Origin: Paucimonas lemoignei
Lineage (GTDB): Bacteria > Pseudomonadota > Gammaproteobacteria > Burkholderiales > Burkholderiaceae_D
NCBI RefSeq assembly: GCF_004342585.1
Contig: NZ_SLZQ01000003.1
Location: forward strand, 310,001 to 374,000
Length of the DNA: 64,000 nucleotides
Direction of reading: 5' to 3'
This document shows positions 29,431-38,208 of this stretch, one piece after another. Position 1 is the first letter of the stretch. Each line of letters opens with the position of its first letter. The position numbers were made by a program, and so were the translations under genes. Below the pieces are notes generated by a model. It was given only the letters and a program-made list of their open reading frames with translations. It was not told the origin of the DNA and did no database searches.

Positions 29431-30300
29431 TCAAAGCGGAAGGAAGCTGCTGTCGACGGTGTCGCTGACATCGATCTGCTTCGGGATCAGGCCGAACCTG
29501 GCAAAGATGTCGGCGTGCGACTGCTGCTCCGCGAGGAAACCCGGATCTGGCTGGCTGACGCCCCAGTCACGGGCGGTAATCGCGCCCAGCCATTGCGCTG
29601 CCGTATGGCCATTCACGCCCTCCAGCAAGGCGGCGGCTTCGGCAGGGTTTTCCTGCGTTTGCTGGTCTGATTCAGCCAGCGCGACCAGCAGCGTGTGCAC
29701 AGCGTCGGGATGGTCGCGCAAGACACGATGAGGCGCCCAGTACACAGAGCGGTTGGTGAAGGCCTGGCCCGGCGAAGCCAGCACGCGGGTCGGGACTTTC
29801 GCGGCCACCAGCGAGTACAGCGGGTCAGTCAAGACCACGGCATCCAGCAAGCCTTGCTCATAGGCGTCACGCGCGGTCGCCGGCAACAGCTCGACCGCGT
29901 TGACCTCTTTCCATTCGATGCCGGCATTCGCCAGCTCGACAGCGGTGAATTGGGTATGCCAGGAAATCGGCATCAATGCGATGCCCCGGCCTTTGAGGTC
30001 TTGAATCGTGTGAAACGGCGAATCGGCGCGAACGCATAGTCCGCCATTTTCAAAGCGCGGCGCGGAAATGCCGAACACCGCGACATCAAGGCCCTTGGCT
30101 TTGGCCAGGATGGGCGGCGTGGCGCCTGTGCCAGCGATGTCAATCACGCCCAGCTCGACCAGCGGAATGGTATGGGCGCCGGCGCTGTAAATAAAGAACT
30201 CGAGACCTTTTTTCTTGAGGTCTTCAACGTAGTCACGGCGACGCGCAAGCACCGAGAGTGAAATGTTCTGGGGATGAGCCCCGACAATTAATGCAGGCAT
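29431..30300 (-). CDS. SsuA/NMT1-type binding protein without a signal peptide
   Basis: The 289-residue protein has the sulfonate/nitrate/taurine binding-protein fold: GVIDIAGTGATPPILAKAKG, then GGLCVRADSPFHTIQDLKG and WHTQFTAVELANAGI. It begins directly at what is normally the first strand of the mature protein (MPALIVGAHPQNISLSVLAR). No signal peptide can be added upstream because only 61 bases separate it from the permease gene. It may act in the cytoplasm, as DszB-type desulfinases of this fold do, or it may be a degenerate binding protein. It lies in the ssu-like operon between permease and ssuD. Confidence 0.75.
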   Translation of the reverse strand: MPALIVGAHPQNISLSVLARRRDYVEDLKKKGLEFFIYSAGAHTIPLVELGVIDIAGTGATPPILAKAKGLDVAVFGISAPRFENGGLCVRADSPFHTIQDLKGRGIALMPISWHTQFTAVELANAGIEWKEVNAVELLPATARDAYEQGLLDAVVLTDPLYSLVAAKVPTRVLASPGQAFTNRSVYWAPHRVLRDHPDAVHTLLVALAESDQQTQENPAEAAALLEGVNGHTAAQWLGAITARDWGVSQPDPGFLAEQQSHADIFARFGLIPKQIDVSDTVDSSFLPL

Positions 30301-30361
30301 TGAGCAACCTTTAGAGATAGTGAGAGAAACTTGTTTCGTGAGATGCTGGTCTGCGCGCTTG

Positions 30362-31195
30362 TCATCCGGTGTACACGACCCGCCAGGAAAGTAAGACTTT
30401 CTCTAACCGGCTCACGGCGTAATCGGTGACCAGCCCGAGAATCGCGTAGAGGCTGACGCATACCAGCATCACATCGGTGCGAACGTACTGGCGGGCATTG
30501 TTCAGCAGGAAGCCGATGCCGGAATTGGCGCCCACGGTTTCAGCCACGATCACGGCGATCCACCCCAGTCCGAGCGCGAAACGCAAGCCGATCAGTATGG
30601 TTGGCAATGCCGCGGGCAACAGGACCCGGGTAGCGATTCCCAATCTGCTCATGCGCGCGACACGTGCCACTTCAATCAGCTTGATGTCGACGTTACGAAT
30701 GCCTCTGAAGGTATTGACATACAGTGGGATCAAGACGCCCAGCGCAACGAGGAGCACCTTGGGAGTTTCATCGATGCCGAACCAAAGAATGAGCAGCGGC
30801 ACCAACGCTGTGAATGGAATGGTGCGCAGCATCTGCAGTGGCTTGTCGACCACGGCTTCGCCAAGGCGCGAGAAGCCGGCGATCAAACCCAATGACAGAC
30901 CGACGAGGATGCCCATGATACTGCCTGCCAGCACACGCGCCGTGCTGACGGCAAGTGCCTCGAACAGAGCGCCGCTAAGGGTCAGGTCGAGTGCAGTTTC
31001 CAGCACTTGCAAGGGGCCGGGCAAGGTACGCGCATTCAGATAGCCTGACGTCGAAGCCAGATGCCAGGCCAGCAGCAAGACCAAGGTCGACAGCCAACTC
31101 TGCAACTGCCGACTGCGGTAAAGGGATGCAAGACGCAGCCGAAAATGCGGACGCGAAGTAAAGGCCGAGGCATTGGTTGCGATGGAGCGGGACAT
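30362..31195 (-). CDS. ssuC: Sulfonate ABC transporter permease
   Basis: The 277-residue integral membrane protein has six predicted helices and the EAA loop of binding-protein-dependent importers (EVARVARMSRLGIATRVLLP, about residues 175-195). It resembles SsuC/TauC. It is the first gene of the operon that runs permease, binding protein, ssuD, ssuA, ssuB on the minus strand, an order unlike the E. coli ssuEADCB arrangement. Confidence 0.87.
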   Translation of the reverse strand: MSRSIATNASAFTSRPHFRLRLASLYRSRQLQSWLSTLVLLLAWHLASTSGYLNARTLPGPLQVLETALDLTLSGALFEALAVSTARVLAGSIMGILVGLSLGLIAGFSRLGEAVVDKPLQMLRTIPFTALVPLLILWFGIDETPKVLLVALGVLIPLYVNTFRGIRNVDIKLIEVARVARMSRLGIATRVLLPAALPTILIGLRFALGLGWIAVIVAETVGANSGIGFLLNNARQYVRTDVMLVCVSLYAILGLVTDYAVSRLEKVLLSWRVVYTG

Positions 31196-31577
31196 GATGT
31201 GCGCGTGCAGTTCTAAAGGAACGCAGATTAAGCTTGCGCTGCTAAAGAGAGAACGAATTTTTTTGCGCTTGGATATCCTTAAAACGAATTAAGGCGCGAC
31301 GGCTCAAGTTCACATGAACGCACTGTTCAGGTCTGCGCGAACTATGCACGTGATAAAGCAGGCCTCGATTGCCTGCTGTCCAGCGGGAATCACGATCGCA
31401 ATTCAGGCAGCGGCAAACATCGGTGATGAACGGTGCCTGGCCGGGGACGGTAATATGAATATCCGGATTAGTTCGTTTAGCGCTGCGCGGCTTTCACATA
31501 GAATTGGCATTAGTGATATGGTCTCTACATTTCCGATCGCCCGATCGGGATAGGACAACATTGGGAAGAATTCGCAA
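31196..31577. other. Divergent intergenic region between the ssu operon and tas
   Basis: This 382-base gap should hold promoters for both directions. An AT-rich stretch lies at about 31250-31295. A palindrome CCGATC-GCCC-GATCGG (31533-31548) lies 29 bases before the tas start. No gene is apparent. Confidence 0.5.
31533..31548. promoter_or_regulatory. Palindrome upstream of tas, possible operator
   Basis: Two perfect 6-base arms around a 4-base spacer, between the probable promoter and the tas ribosome-binding site. An operator role is inferred from position only. Confidence 0.35.
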
Positions 31578-32624
31578 ATGAAGTATCGTGAACTTGGTGG
31601 TTCAAATCTAAAGGTCAGTAACATTGCGCTCGGCACGATGACATGGGGCGAGCAAAACTCTGAAGCTGACGCCCATTCTCAACTCGACCTTGCAATCGAT
31701 CATGGTGTGAATCTGATCGATGCTGCGGAAATGTATCCCGTGCCGCCGAAGAAAGAAACGCAAGGCCTGACCGAGCGCTACCTGGGCTCGTGGCTCAAAA
31801 AATCCGGCAACCGCGATCGCGTGCTGGTCGCCACCAAGGCATCCGGCCCTGCCCGCATGCCGCATCAGCCCAAACATATACGCGACGGCATCAACCACTT
31901 CGATAGAAAAAGCCTGACTGAAGCGCTCAACGGTAGCCTGGAACGCCTGCAAACCGACCGCATCGATCTGTATCAATTGCATTGGCCCGACCGCAGCGTG
32001 AACATATTCGGGAAACTCAACTACACGCATATCGAAGAAGAGACTGTAGCGATCGAGGAAACGCTTGTCGTGTTGGCCGAATTCGTCAAATCAGGCAAGG
32101 TGCGATCCATCGGCGTATCGAATGAAACGCCTTGGGGCGTGGCGCAATTCCTTCGCTTGTCCGAAAAACTCGGCCTGCCGCGCATCGTCTCGATTCAAAA
32201 TCCCTACAGCCTGCTCAACCGGACGTTCGAAATCGGGCTTGCTGAATTTGGCTTCCGCGAGAACATCGGGCTGCTGGCTTACTCGCCTCTCGCCTTCGGG
32301 GTATTGACAGGAAAATATTTGAATGGCGCCCGTCCAGCGAACTCTCGCCTCGCGTTATATGAACGTTTTTCACGCTACTCGAACCCGCAAGCGGAACAAG
32401 CTGCTGCGCAATACGTAGCGCTTGCGCAGCGCCACGGCATTGACCCGACGCATTTGGCGCTGGCCTTCGTCAATAGCCGCCCTTTCGTTGCCAGCAACAT
32501 CATCGGCGCCACGACGCTGGAGCAATTGCAAGCGAATTTGCAGAGTATTCATCTGAACCTCAGTGACGAGCTGCTGAATGAAATCGAAGCGATCCACAAG
32601 CAATTCCCGAACCCTGCGCCGTAA
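31578..32624 (+). CDS. tas: NADP(H)-dependent aldo-keto reductase, Tas type
   Basis: The 348-residue protein matches E. coli Tas throughout: ALGTMTWGEQNSEADAHSQL, then AAEMYPVPPKKETQG, which is specific to this branch. Catalytic Asp and Tyr are in DAAEMYP, Lys in VATKASG, His in LYQLHWPDR. The substrate is not firmly known for the family. It has a good ribosome-binding site (GGGAAGAA). It converges with the fsr gene. Confidence 0.88.
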   Translation: MKYRELGGSNLKVSNIALGTMTWGEQNSEADAHSQLDLAIDHGVNLIDAAEMYPVPPKKETQGLTERYLGSWLKKSGNRDRVLVATKASGPARMPHQPKHIRDGINHFDRKSLTEALNGSLERLQTDRIDLYQLHWPDRSVNIFGKLNYTHIEEETVAIEETLVVLAEFVKSGKVRSIGVSNETPWGVAQFLRLSEKLGLPRIVSIQNPYSLLNRTFEIGLAEFGFRENIGLLAYSPLAFGVLTGKYLNGARPANSRLALYERFSRYSNPQAEQAAAQYVALAQRHGIDPTHLALAFVNSRPFVASNIIGATTLEQLQANLQSIHLNLSDELLNEIEAIHKQFPNPAP

Positions 32625-32717
32625 CGAGGATTGCGAACTGGGGCAACTTAAGCCCCCAGTGGTTTTCACTGCGTCCGGCAGAATGAATTGAGGCAGCTTC
32701 ATTGCCTTTGAGCAGAA

Positions 32718-32747
32718 AGGCGACCAGGAAGGCATTCCTGATCGCCT
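32718..32747. terminator. Hairpin between convergent tas and fsr
   Basis: AGGCGA-CCAGGAA and TTCCTG-ATCGCCT form a 12-bp stem with a small internal mismatch and a four-base loop. It lacks a clear T run, so termination efficiency is uncertain, but it sits where a bidirectional terminator would be expected. Confidence 0.5.
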
Positions 32748-32786
32748 CATTCCCGTTACAGACGTTCGTGTTTCAGCTACTGCAGC

Positions 32787-34025
32787 TTATTTCGTTTGCT
32801 TGCGAGTATTAGGGAGGAATGCCGTCGCCAATCCAAGTAGTGGCAGGAATGACGTCACACCGTAAACCCAGACAATTCCATACTCATCGGCCAATTGTCC
32901 CAGACCGGCAGCACCAATGCCGCCGATGCCAAACATCAGTCCGAACATCAAGCCAGACACCAAACCTACCCGGCCGGGTACGGCTTCCTGTGCATAGACC
33001 ACGAGTGCTGCGAACGCCGAGGACATCACCAGCCCGACTGCGCTGGCAAGAACCGCCGTCCAGAACAAGTTAGCGTACGGCAGGGCCAAGGCAAACGGGG
33101 CGACGCCCAGGAATGAAATCCAGATGACCGCCTTGCGACCGATACGGTCGCCCACCGGCCCGCCGGCAAAGGTACCGATGGCCACAGATGCCAGAAAAAT
33201 GAACAGGAAGAGTTGGCTGTCCTGGATGGCAAGCCCGAATCGCTGCATCAGGTAGAAGGTGAAATAGTTAGTGAATGCGGCGATGTACACGAACTTGGCG
33301 AACAACAGGATGCCGATGACCACGACGGCTTGAATGACACCGGAGCGGCTGAGCCCCTCCTTCTGATGGCGTGTCAGTATCTTCAACTGCGCCTGCCCAT
33401 GCGTCAGTGTCCATCCAGTGAGGCGGAACAGCACGGCAACCGCAACCAAAGCTGCAACCATGAACCAGGCCACCGCGGATTGCCCTTGCGGGATGACGAT
33501 GACTGCGGTAAGCAATGGACCAATCGCCGAACCGGTATTGCCGCCTACCTGGAACGTGGATTGCGCAGTGCCGAATCGCCCGCCGGACGCCATCCTTGCC
33601 ACCCGCGATGCTTCAGGATGGAAGGTGGCCGAACCGATGCCGACAAGTGCCGCGGCGGCCAGCAGCATCGAATAACTGCCCGCTGTCGCCAGGCACACGA
33701 TTCCCAGCAATGTCACCATCATCCCTGCGGGAAGCAAATATGGCTTGGGGTGTTTGTCGGTATATAGACCGACCCACGGTTGCAACAGCGAAGCAGTGAC
33801 CTGATAGGTCAGCGCGATCATGCCAATCTCACTGAAGCTGAGCGAAAACTGCGACTTAAGCATCGGGAAGATGGAAGGAAGCATCGCCTGAATCAAGTCG
33901 TTCAACAGGTGAGCGAACGCGGCCAACCCGACGATGCGGACAAAGAAGGTCCCCTTGGTGTCGTCTGCGGCTGAAGTTACAGGAGGGATCGCTGCGCTGT
34001 TGAATACTGCTGTCTTGGTTGTCAT
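32787..34025 (-). CDS. fsr: MFS exporter of the fosmidomycin-resistance (Fsr) type
   Basis: The 412-residue protein is very close to E. coli Fsr: HLLNDLIQAMLPSIFPMLKS, then FHPEASRVARMASGGRFGTA and the block TFYLMQRFGLAIQDSQLFLF. Twelve helices are predicted. Fsr exports fosmidomycin when overexpressed; the natural substrate is not known. It lies between tas and the tau genes without obvious shared regulation. Confidence 0.9.
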   Translation of the reverse strand: MTTKTAVFNSAAIPPVTSAADDTKGTFFVRIVGLAAFAHLLNDLIQAMLPSIFPMLKSQFSLSFSEIGMIALTYQVTASLLQPWVGLYTDKHPKPYLLPAGMMVTLLGIVCLATAGSYSMLLAAAALVGIGSATFHPEASRVARMASGGRFGTAQSTFQVGGNTGSAIGPLLTAVIVIPQGQSAVAWFMVAALVAVAVLFRLTGWTLTHGQAQLKILTRHQKEGLSRSGVIQAVVVIGILLFAKFVYIAAFTNYFTFYLMQRFGLAIQDSQLFLFIFLASVAIGTFAGGPVGDRIGRKAVIWISFLGVAPFALALPYANLFWTAVLASAVGLVMSSAFAALVVYAQEAVPGRVGLVSGLMFGLMFGIGGIGAAGLGQLADEYGIVWVYGVTSFLPLLGLATAFLPNTRKQTK

Positions 34026-34220
34026 AAACTGATCACGGGATGCAAAAGCTTGCTGGTTGAAGAGGTGCTCAATTGTCGCTCATGCGCCTCAAAATACCAG
34101 CCCGCCTTTGCGGTGCATGCTGACGCCATTGCGTGGGTAATTGCCAAGGATGCTTGCACTGTCCCGCATCAGCGGCATCAAGGGTGTGGACGTAAGCGTC
34201 AAATTCTTCGGCGACCAGCT

Positions 34221-34245
34221 GGATGAAGGGGTCTTCCCTTCATCC
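34221..34245 (-). terminator. Hairpin just after tauC
   Basis: GGATGAAGGG and CCCTTCATCC form a perfect 10-bp stem with a 5-base loop, only 5 bases from the tauC stop. No T run follows on the minus strand, so it may be a transcript-stabilising end rather than a true intrinsic terminator. Confidence 0.5.
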
Positions 34246-34250
34246 ATAGC

Positions 34251-35087
34251 CTAGCGCCCGTTCCAGTGAACCAGCACTTTCTCCAGCCAACCCAGGATAA
34301 AGTTCAGCAGCAGGCCGATGACGCCGATCAGCGCAATGCCGATAAAGACGACAGGGATTTGGAACATCTGCGCCGCATCCGCGATCATGAATCCCAGGCC
34401 ACGCTGTGCGCCGACAAGTTCGGCGGCAACCACCACGGCCCAGCTCAGCGCCATCGCCACCTTCAGGCCGGTGAAAATCTGCGGCACGGCGGCAGGCAGC
34501 ACGACGCCGAAAAAGACCTGGAACCGGGTCAAGCCCAGCGACTGCGCCGCGCGGTGATAAGCGATCGGCACACCGGCAGCGCCGGCATGGGCATTGACCT
34601 GCGCATAGTTAAAGGCCGTGAAAAAGATCAGCACGATCTTGCCAAGTTCGCCGAGGCCGAAGTACAGCACGGCCATTGGAATGAAGGCAATCGGCGGAAT
34701 CGGGCGAATGAACGCCATCAGCGGCGAGATCATCGCACTGCCGATGCGGCTATACCCGGTCAACAATCCCAGCGGAATACCCAGCAAGGCGCCGAGCACA
34801 AAACCGGCGAGCGTGCGCCCGAGGCTGGCGCCGATGTGGGCATGCAGCGTCACGTCTTTATAACCGTCGGCAAGCAGGGTCTGGAATGACTGCATGATGC
34901 CAAGCGGGCTCGGAAGATAGTCTGGCTCGACCCAGCCGCCTGCAGTCACCGCTGTCCAGATCGCCAGCAATGCGGCAATGGCAGCCACCGAATATACCCA
35001 GTCCGGGATGTGGCGGCGGCCCCCCGCCGCCTCTGCCGCATCGACACTGCTGTCGTACTTCAGGCTCGCCGTGCTTGGAATGCTCAT
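34251..35087 (-). CDS. tauC: Taurine/sulfonate ABC transporter permease
   Basis: The 278-residue membrane protein has six helices and the importer EAA loop (AAQSLGLTRFQVFFGVVLPA). It starts with a hydrophilic segment of about 30 residues. It overlaps tauA by 4 bases (ATGA). It is the last gene of tauB-tauA-tauC. The similarity is to TauC/SsuC permeases; the exact sulfonate cannot be read from sequence. Confidence 0.87.
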   Translation of the reverse strand: MSIPSTASLKYDSSVDAAEAAGGRRHIPDWVYSVAAIAALLAIWTAVTAGGWVEPDYLPSPLGIMQSFQTLLADGYKDVTLHAHIGASLGRTLAGFVLGALLGIPLGLLTGYSRIGSAMISPLMAFIRPIPPIAFIPMAVLYFGLGELGKIVLIFFTAFNYAQVNAHAGAAGVPIAYHRAAQSLGLTRFQVFFGVVLPAAVPQIFTGLKVAMALSWAVVVAAELVGAQRGLGFMIADAAQMFQIPVVFIGIALIGVIGLLLNFILGWLEKVLVHWNGR

Positions 35088-36154
35088 TGCCGCCCCTGCT
35101 TCAGAAATTTCTCGATGTAGGAGGAATCAATCGATGCGTTGATCTGCTCCCAGGTCAACGGCGCCGGAATGGTGCCGGTTTCATGCAGGATCTCGCCGGC
35201 GACGTGCAGCTTGGCCGCCAGGCCGGCTTTCTGGTCCACCAGCGACCAGCGGGTGCCCGGCGTGATTTCCTGCTTCAGGGTCGGCAGGTTCGCTCCGCCG
35301 ACGCGATTGAGCGCCGCCCGCGCGACTTCCTTCGAAATCGACAGGCGTTTGGCCAGCGCATCGACGGCAAGCTCCGGGTTTTTCTCGATCAGCGCCAGCG
35401 CTTCGGCGCGCACCTGCACCAGCTTATGACCGACCTCCGGATGCTCCTTCAGGAACTGCGGACGAGCGCCGTACAGCGAAGGGCAAACGCCGCCATTCGG
35501 TCCATACTCGTCATCGTAATTGACGGTCTTGTGCCCCTGGGTTTCCAGCAACTGCGGATAAGGCGCCCAACCGAAGCCGGCGTCGATGGCGCCGCTCCTG
35601 AATGCGTTGGCTTGCAGCGGCGGCGCCAGGTTGACGACGTTGACGTTCTTCGGCGACACACCTGCCTTGCGCGCCGCCAGGCCGAACGCCACCTGGGCGC
35701 AGGTGCCAGAAGCGACGGCAACCGACTTGGCCTTGGCAAGGTCACGATAGCTTTTCACGGGCGAATTCGTGCTGACGACCAAGCCCTCGCCGGCAGAGGT
35801 ATCCACTTCCCAGCCGATGAAGGTCAGCGGGATTTTCTGGCCCAGCGCAAACACGGTTGCCAGGCCGGTGGTGAAGACATCGATGTCGCCGCTCTTCAGG
35901 CCGGCCAGCAGCGGCGCACCGGTCGGGAACCAGTAAAACTGCGGATCCAGGCCGGCTTTTTTGAACAAGCCCTGGTCGATGGCGACATACAGCACGAAGT
36001 AATCGGCGGTCGGCGCGCCCCACTTGAACTTGAGCGGCTGGGCCGGCTGGGCAAACGCGGGAGAAGCGGCGCTTGCTCCCAGCAACGTTACGGCGCATGC
36101 CGCCGTCGCCAGCAACTTGCGCGTAATGGATGTTTTGGTGATGGCTGGTTTCAT
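35084..36154 (-). CDS. tauA: Taurine/sulfonate ABC transporter periplasmic binding protein
   Basis: The 356-residue protein has a signal peptide (TSITRKLLATAACAVTLLGA, cut after AFA) and a TauA-like body: FKWGAPTADYFVLYVAIDQG, GDIDVFTTGLATVFALGQK, and AGFGWAPYPQLLETQG. It should bind an organosulfonate or sulfate ester. It follows tauB by 17 bases and overlaps tauC. Confidence 0.87.
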   Translation of the reverse strand: MKPAITKTSITRKLLATAACAVTLLGASAASPAFAQPAQPLKFKWGAPTADYFVLYVAIDQGLFKKAGLDPQFYWFPTGAPLLAGLKSGDIDVFTTGLATVFALGQKIPLTFIGWEVDTSAGEGLVVSTNSPVKSYRDLAKAKSVAVASGTCAQVAFGLAARKAGVSPKNVNVVNLAPPLQANAFRSGAIDAGFGWAPYPQLLETQGHKTVNYDDEYGPNGGVCPSLYGARPQFLKEHPEVGHKLVQVRAEALALIEKNPELAVDALAKRLSISKEVARAALNRVGGANLPTLKQEITPGTRWSLVDQKAGLAAKLHVAGEILHETGTIPAPLTWEQINASIDSSYIEKFLKQGRQ

Positions 36155-36171
36155 GTTGAGCTTCCTATCAA

Positions 36172-37008
36172 TCAGGATGAAATGGGAGAGGCGGCGCGGG
36201 CAGAGCGCACCTCGTTCTGGACGGCCTGCAACAGGCGCCCTTGCAATGCGATGAATTCGGGACTCGACAGGAAGTCCTGCGCGCGCGGCTTGGGCGTGCG
36301 GACCGGCACTTCGAGCGAGACGCGGCCGGGACGGCTGCTCATCACCAGGACGCGATCGGCGACGAAGATCGCCTCGGTCACGTCATGCGTGATGAAAAAC
36401 ACAGTCGGGCGATGGTCCTGCCACAGCTGCAGCAGCAGCTCCTGCATCTGGATGCGGGTCTGGTAATCGAGCGCGCCGAAGGGCTCGTCCATCAGCAGGA
36501 TGCGCGGCGCCGACACCAGCGCGCGGGCGATCTGCACGCGCTGCTGCATGCCGCCGGAAAGCTGGTACGGATAGTGGTTTTCGAAGCCGGAGAGACCGAC
36601 TTCCGCCAGCAGTTCGCGCGCCTGTCGAGTATAGGTTTGCTTGTCGATGCCGCGCGACTTGAGGCCGAGGACGGTGTTGTCGAACACGGTCAGCCAGGGA
36701 AACAGCGCGCCATGCTGAAAAACGATGGCGCGGTCCGGATGCGTGTCGTGCACGGCCTTGCCATCCACCAGGATGCGTCCCTGCGTCGGTTCCTCGAACC
36801 CGGCGATCAGGTTGAGCGCCGAGGATTTGCCGCAGCCGGTCGGCCCGAGCACGGCGACGATTTCCGATGGCGCGATGCTCAGGTTGAGATTATCCAGCGC
36901 CAGCGTTCCCGGCGAGCCGGCCTTGCCGTCATAGCGCTTGCTGACGCCTTCGAAGACGATGCGGCCGGCGTGCAAGCCTGATGTGCCTGAGTGTTCGTGA
37001 TAAGTCAT
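36172..37008 (-). CDS. tauB: Taurine/sulfonate ABC transporter ATP-binding protein
   Basis: The 278-residue ATPase has Walker [19 protein letters not shown], signature [16 protein letters not shown], Walker [17 protein letters not shown] and the switch His [10 protein letters not shown]. It heads the tauBAC unit. A 16-bp palindrome shared with the tauD/crp divergent promoter lies 131 bases upstream of its start, suggesting common control. Confidence 0.88.
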   Translation of the reverse strand: MTYHEHSGTSGLHAGRIVFEGVSKRYDGKAGSPGTLALDNLNLSIAPSEIVAVLGPTGCGKSSALNLIAGFEEPTQGRILVDGKAVHDTHPDRAIVFQHGALFPWLTVFDNTVLGLKSRGIDKQTYTRQARELLAEVGLSGFENHYPYQLSGGMQQRVQIARALVSAPRILLMDEPFGALDYQTRIQMQELLLQLWQDHRPTVFFITHDVTEAIFVADRVLVMSSRPGRVSLEVPVRTPKPRAQDFLSSPEFIALQGRLLQAVQNEVRSARAASPISS

Positions 37009-37138
37009 GTGTGATGCTCCTGCAAGTCAACGCGGCGCCAGGGCAATCCGGCAGGCCGGCTGATGTCGGCTTGCTGCGCTGGATGTGATGTGCCCGCGTT
37101 TCATGCACTCTAGTATGTCGATTACAAGCCTGAAAATA

Positions 37139-37154
37139 TGTCGCCTTCGCGACA
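37139..37154. promoter_or_regulatory. Candidate Crp/Fnr-type operator upstream of tauB
   Basis: TGTCGC-CTTC-GCGACA is a perfect palindrome. Viewed as TGTCG-N6-CGACA it has the spacing of CRP-family sites. The same sequence with one changed base occurs at 39286-39301. Binding by the adjacent Crp/Fnr-family protein is inferred. Confidence 0.6.
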
Positions 37155-37261
37155 GTTAACCTATGATCATTTCAAATAATAATGATCACTAATTTCATAA
37201 TGAATTTTGGTAATAAACATTGATGCCGCTATCAATGCAGAAATCACAAGGCTGTAGAAAT

Positions 37262-37286
37262 AAAAAAACGGTCCTGTCGGACCGTT
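37262..37286 (-). terminator. Rho-independent terminator after the tauD-linked hydrolase
   Basis: On the minus strand AACGGTCC-GACA-GGACCGTT is followed by a run of T. It lies 31 bases past the hydrolase stop and separates the tauD unit from tauBAC. Confidence 0.85.
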
Positions 37287-37316
37287 GCGGCATGTCGGGT
37301 ATCGCGGCGGCAGGCA

Positions 37317-38198
37317 CTAGGCGCGCAGCCACTCGACGATCAATTCCGCCGTCTGCGCAGCGGCCTCACGTTGCGGAAAGTGGCCGACTCCGGGCAAGAC
37401 AATGCGTTGGTATTCACCGGTGAACCAGGCATGGCTGCCAGCCGAGCTATCGAGCGTGATGCAGCCATCGTCTGCGCCATGGATCAACAAGGTGGGCACG
37501 GCAATCGCCGGCATTTGCTGCTGGCGCGTTTCCAGGTTGGCGTAGCGGGGATCGGCATCGGCCAATCCCCAGCGGTGGCGGTAGCCGTGCAGGGTAATGT
37601 CGAGCCAGTCCGGGTTGTCGAAACCGCCGGCGACGGCATCGAACTCGGCATCGCTTAACCGCCATCCCGGCGACCAGCTTTGCCACAGGCTGCGGCACAG
37701 GGCGCGCCGGTCCTGCTGCAAGGCGGCCACGCCCTGCGGATGCGCGAAGAACCATTGGTACCAGAATTGCTGCGCCTGGCGAAACGACAGGCTGCTGCTG
37801 CCGTAGCCGATCGACAGACTGACATAGCGCGTCAGGCGATGCGCCGCCTGCGCCGCCAGCACGTAGCCGGTGCGCGCACCCCAGTCATGGCCGACCATGG
37901 CAAAGCGCGGCAAGCCCAGCAAGTCGGCCAGATCCAGCACGTCCTGCGCCAGCGCAGTGATTTGCGCGCTGCGCGGCGTGTCGTCATGCAGAAAACGATT
38001 CGGCCCGAAACCGCGCAGATACGGCGCGATGGTGCGAAAGCCGGCGGCATTCAATGCCGCTGCCGTCGCCGACCACGTGGCGATGCCATCGGGCCATCCA
38101 TGCAGGAGAATGACGGGCTCGCCATCGCGCGGACCGGTGTCGGCATAGTGGATTTCAAGCAGACCGGTATGGACGGATTGCAGCGGACTCGTCATCAT
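37317..38198 (-). CDS. Alpha/beta hydrolase (epoxide hydrolase/haloalkane dehalogenase-like)
   Basis: The 293-residue protein has the HGWPD oxyanion-hole motif and the nucleophile elbow VGHDWGARTGYVLA, with Asp as nucleophile as in epoxide hydrolases and haloalkane dehalogenases, and a late His in LPGVGHFPQREA. A cap domain lies between. The start at 38198 (ATGATG) is 10 bases after the tauD stop; the frame is open further upstream but only within tauD. Co-transcription with tauD suggests it processes an organosulfur compound or its product, which is inference. Confidence 0.82.
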   Translation of the reverse strand: MMTSPLQSVHTGLLEIHYADTGPRDGEPVILLHGWPDGIATWSATAAALNAAGFRTIAPYLRGFGPNRFLHDDTPRSAQITALAQDVLDLADLLGLPRFAMVGHDWGARTGYVLAAQAAHRLTRYVSLSIGYGSSSLSFRQAQQFWYQWFFAHPQGVAALQQDRRALCRSLWQSWSPGWRLSDAEFDAVAGGFDNPDWLDITLHGYRHRWGLADADPRYANLETRQQQMPAIAVPTLLIHGADDGCITLDSSAGSHAWFTGEYQRIVLPGVGHFPQREAAAQTAELIVEWLRA

Positions 38199-38208
38199 CG
38201 CGCCCGGC

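Larger units (their letters stand above)
37009..37316. other. Intergenic region holding the tauBAC promoter and a terminator
   Basis: A 308-base gap. It contains the palindrome at 37139-37154, two TGATCA sites about 18 bases apart (37164-37188) in an AT-rich stretch, and the terminator of the incoming tauD-hydrolase transcript at 37262-37286. Confidence 0.6.

Noticed and set aside
34970-36466. A 498-codon plus-strand frame over tauA
   Set aside because: It crosses the borders of three well-defined minus-strand transporter genes and shows no protein family.
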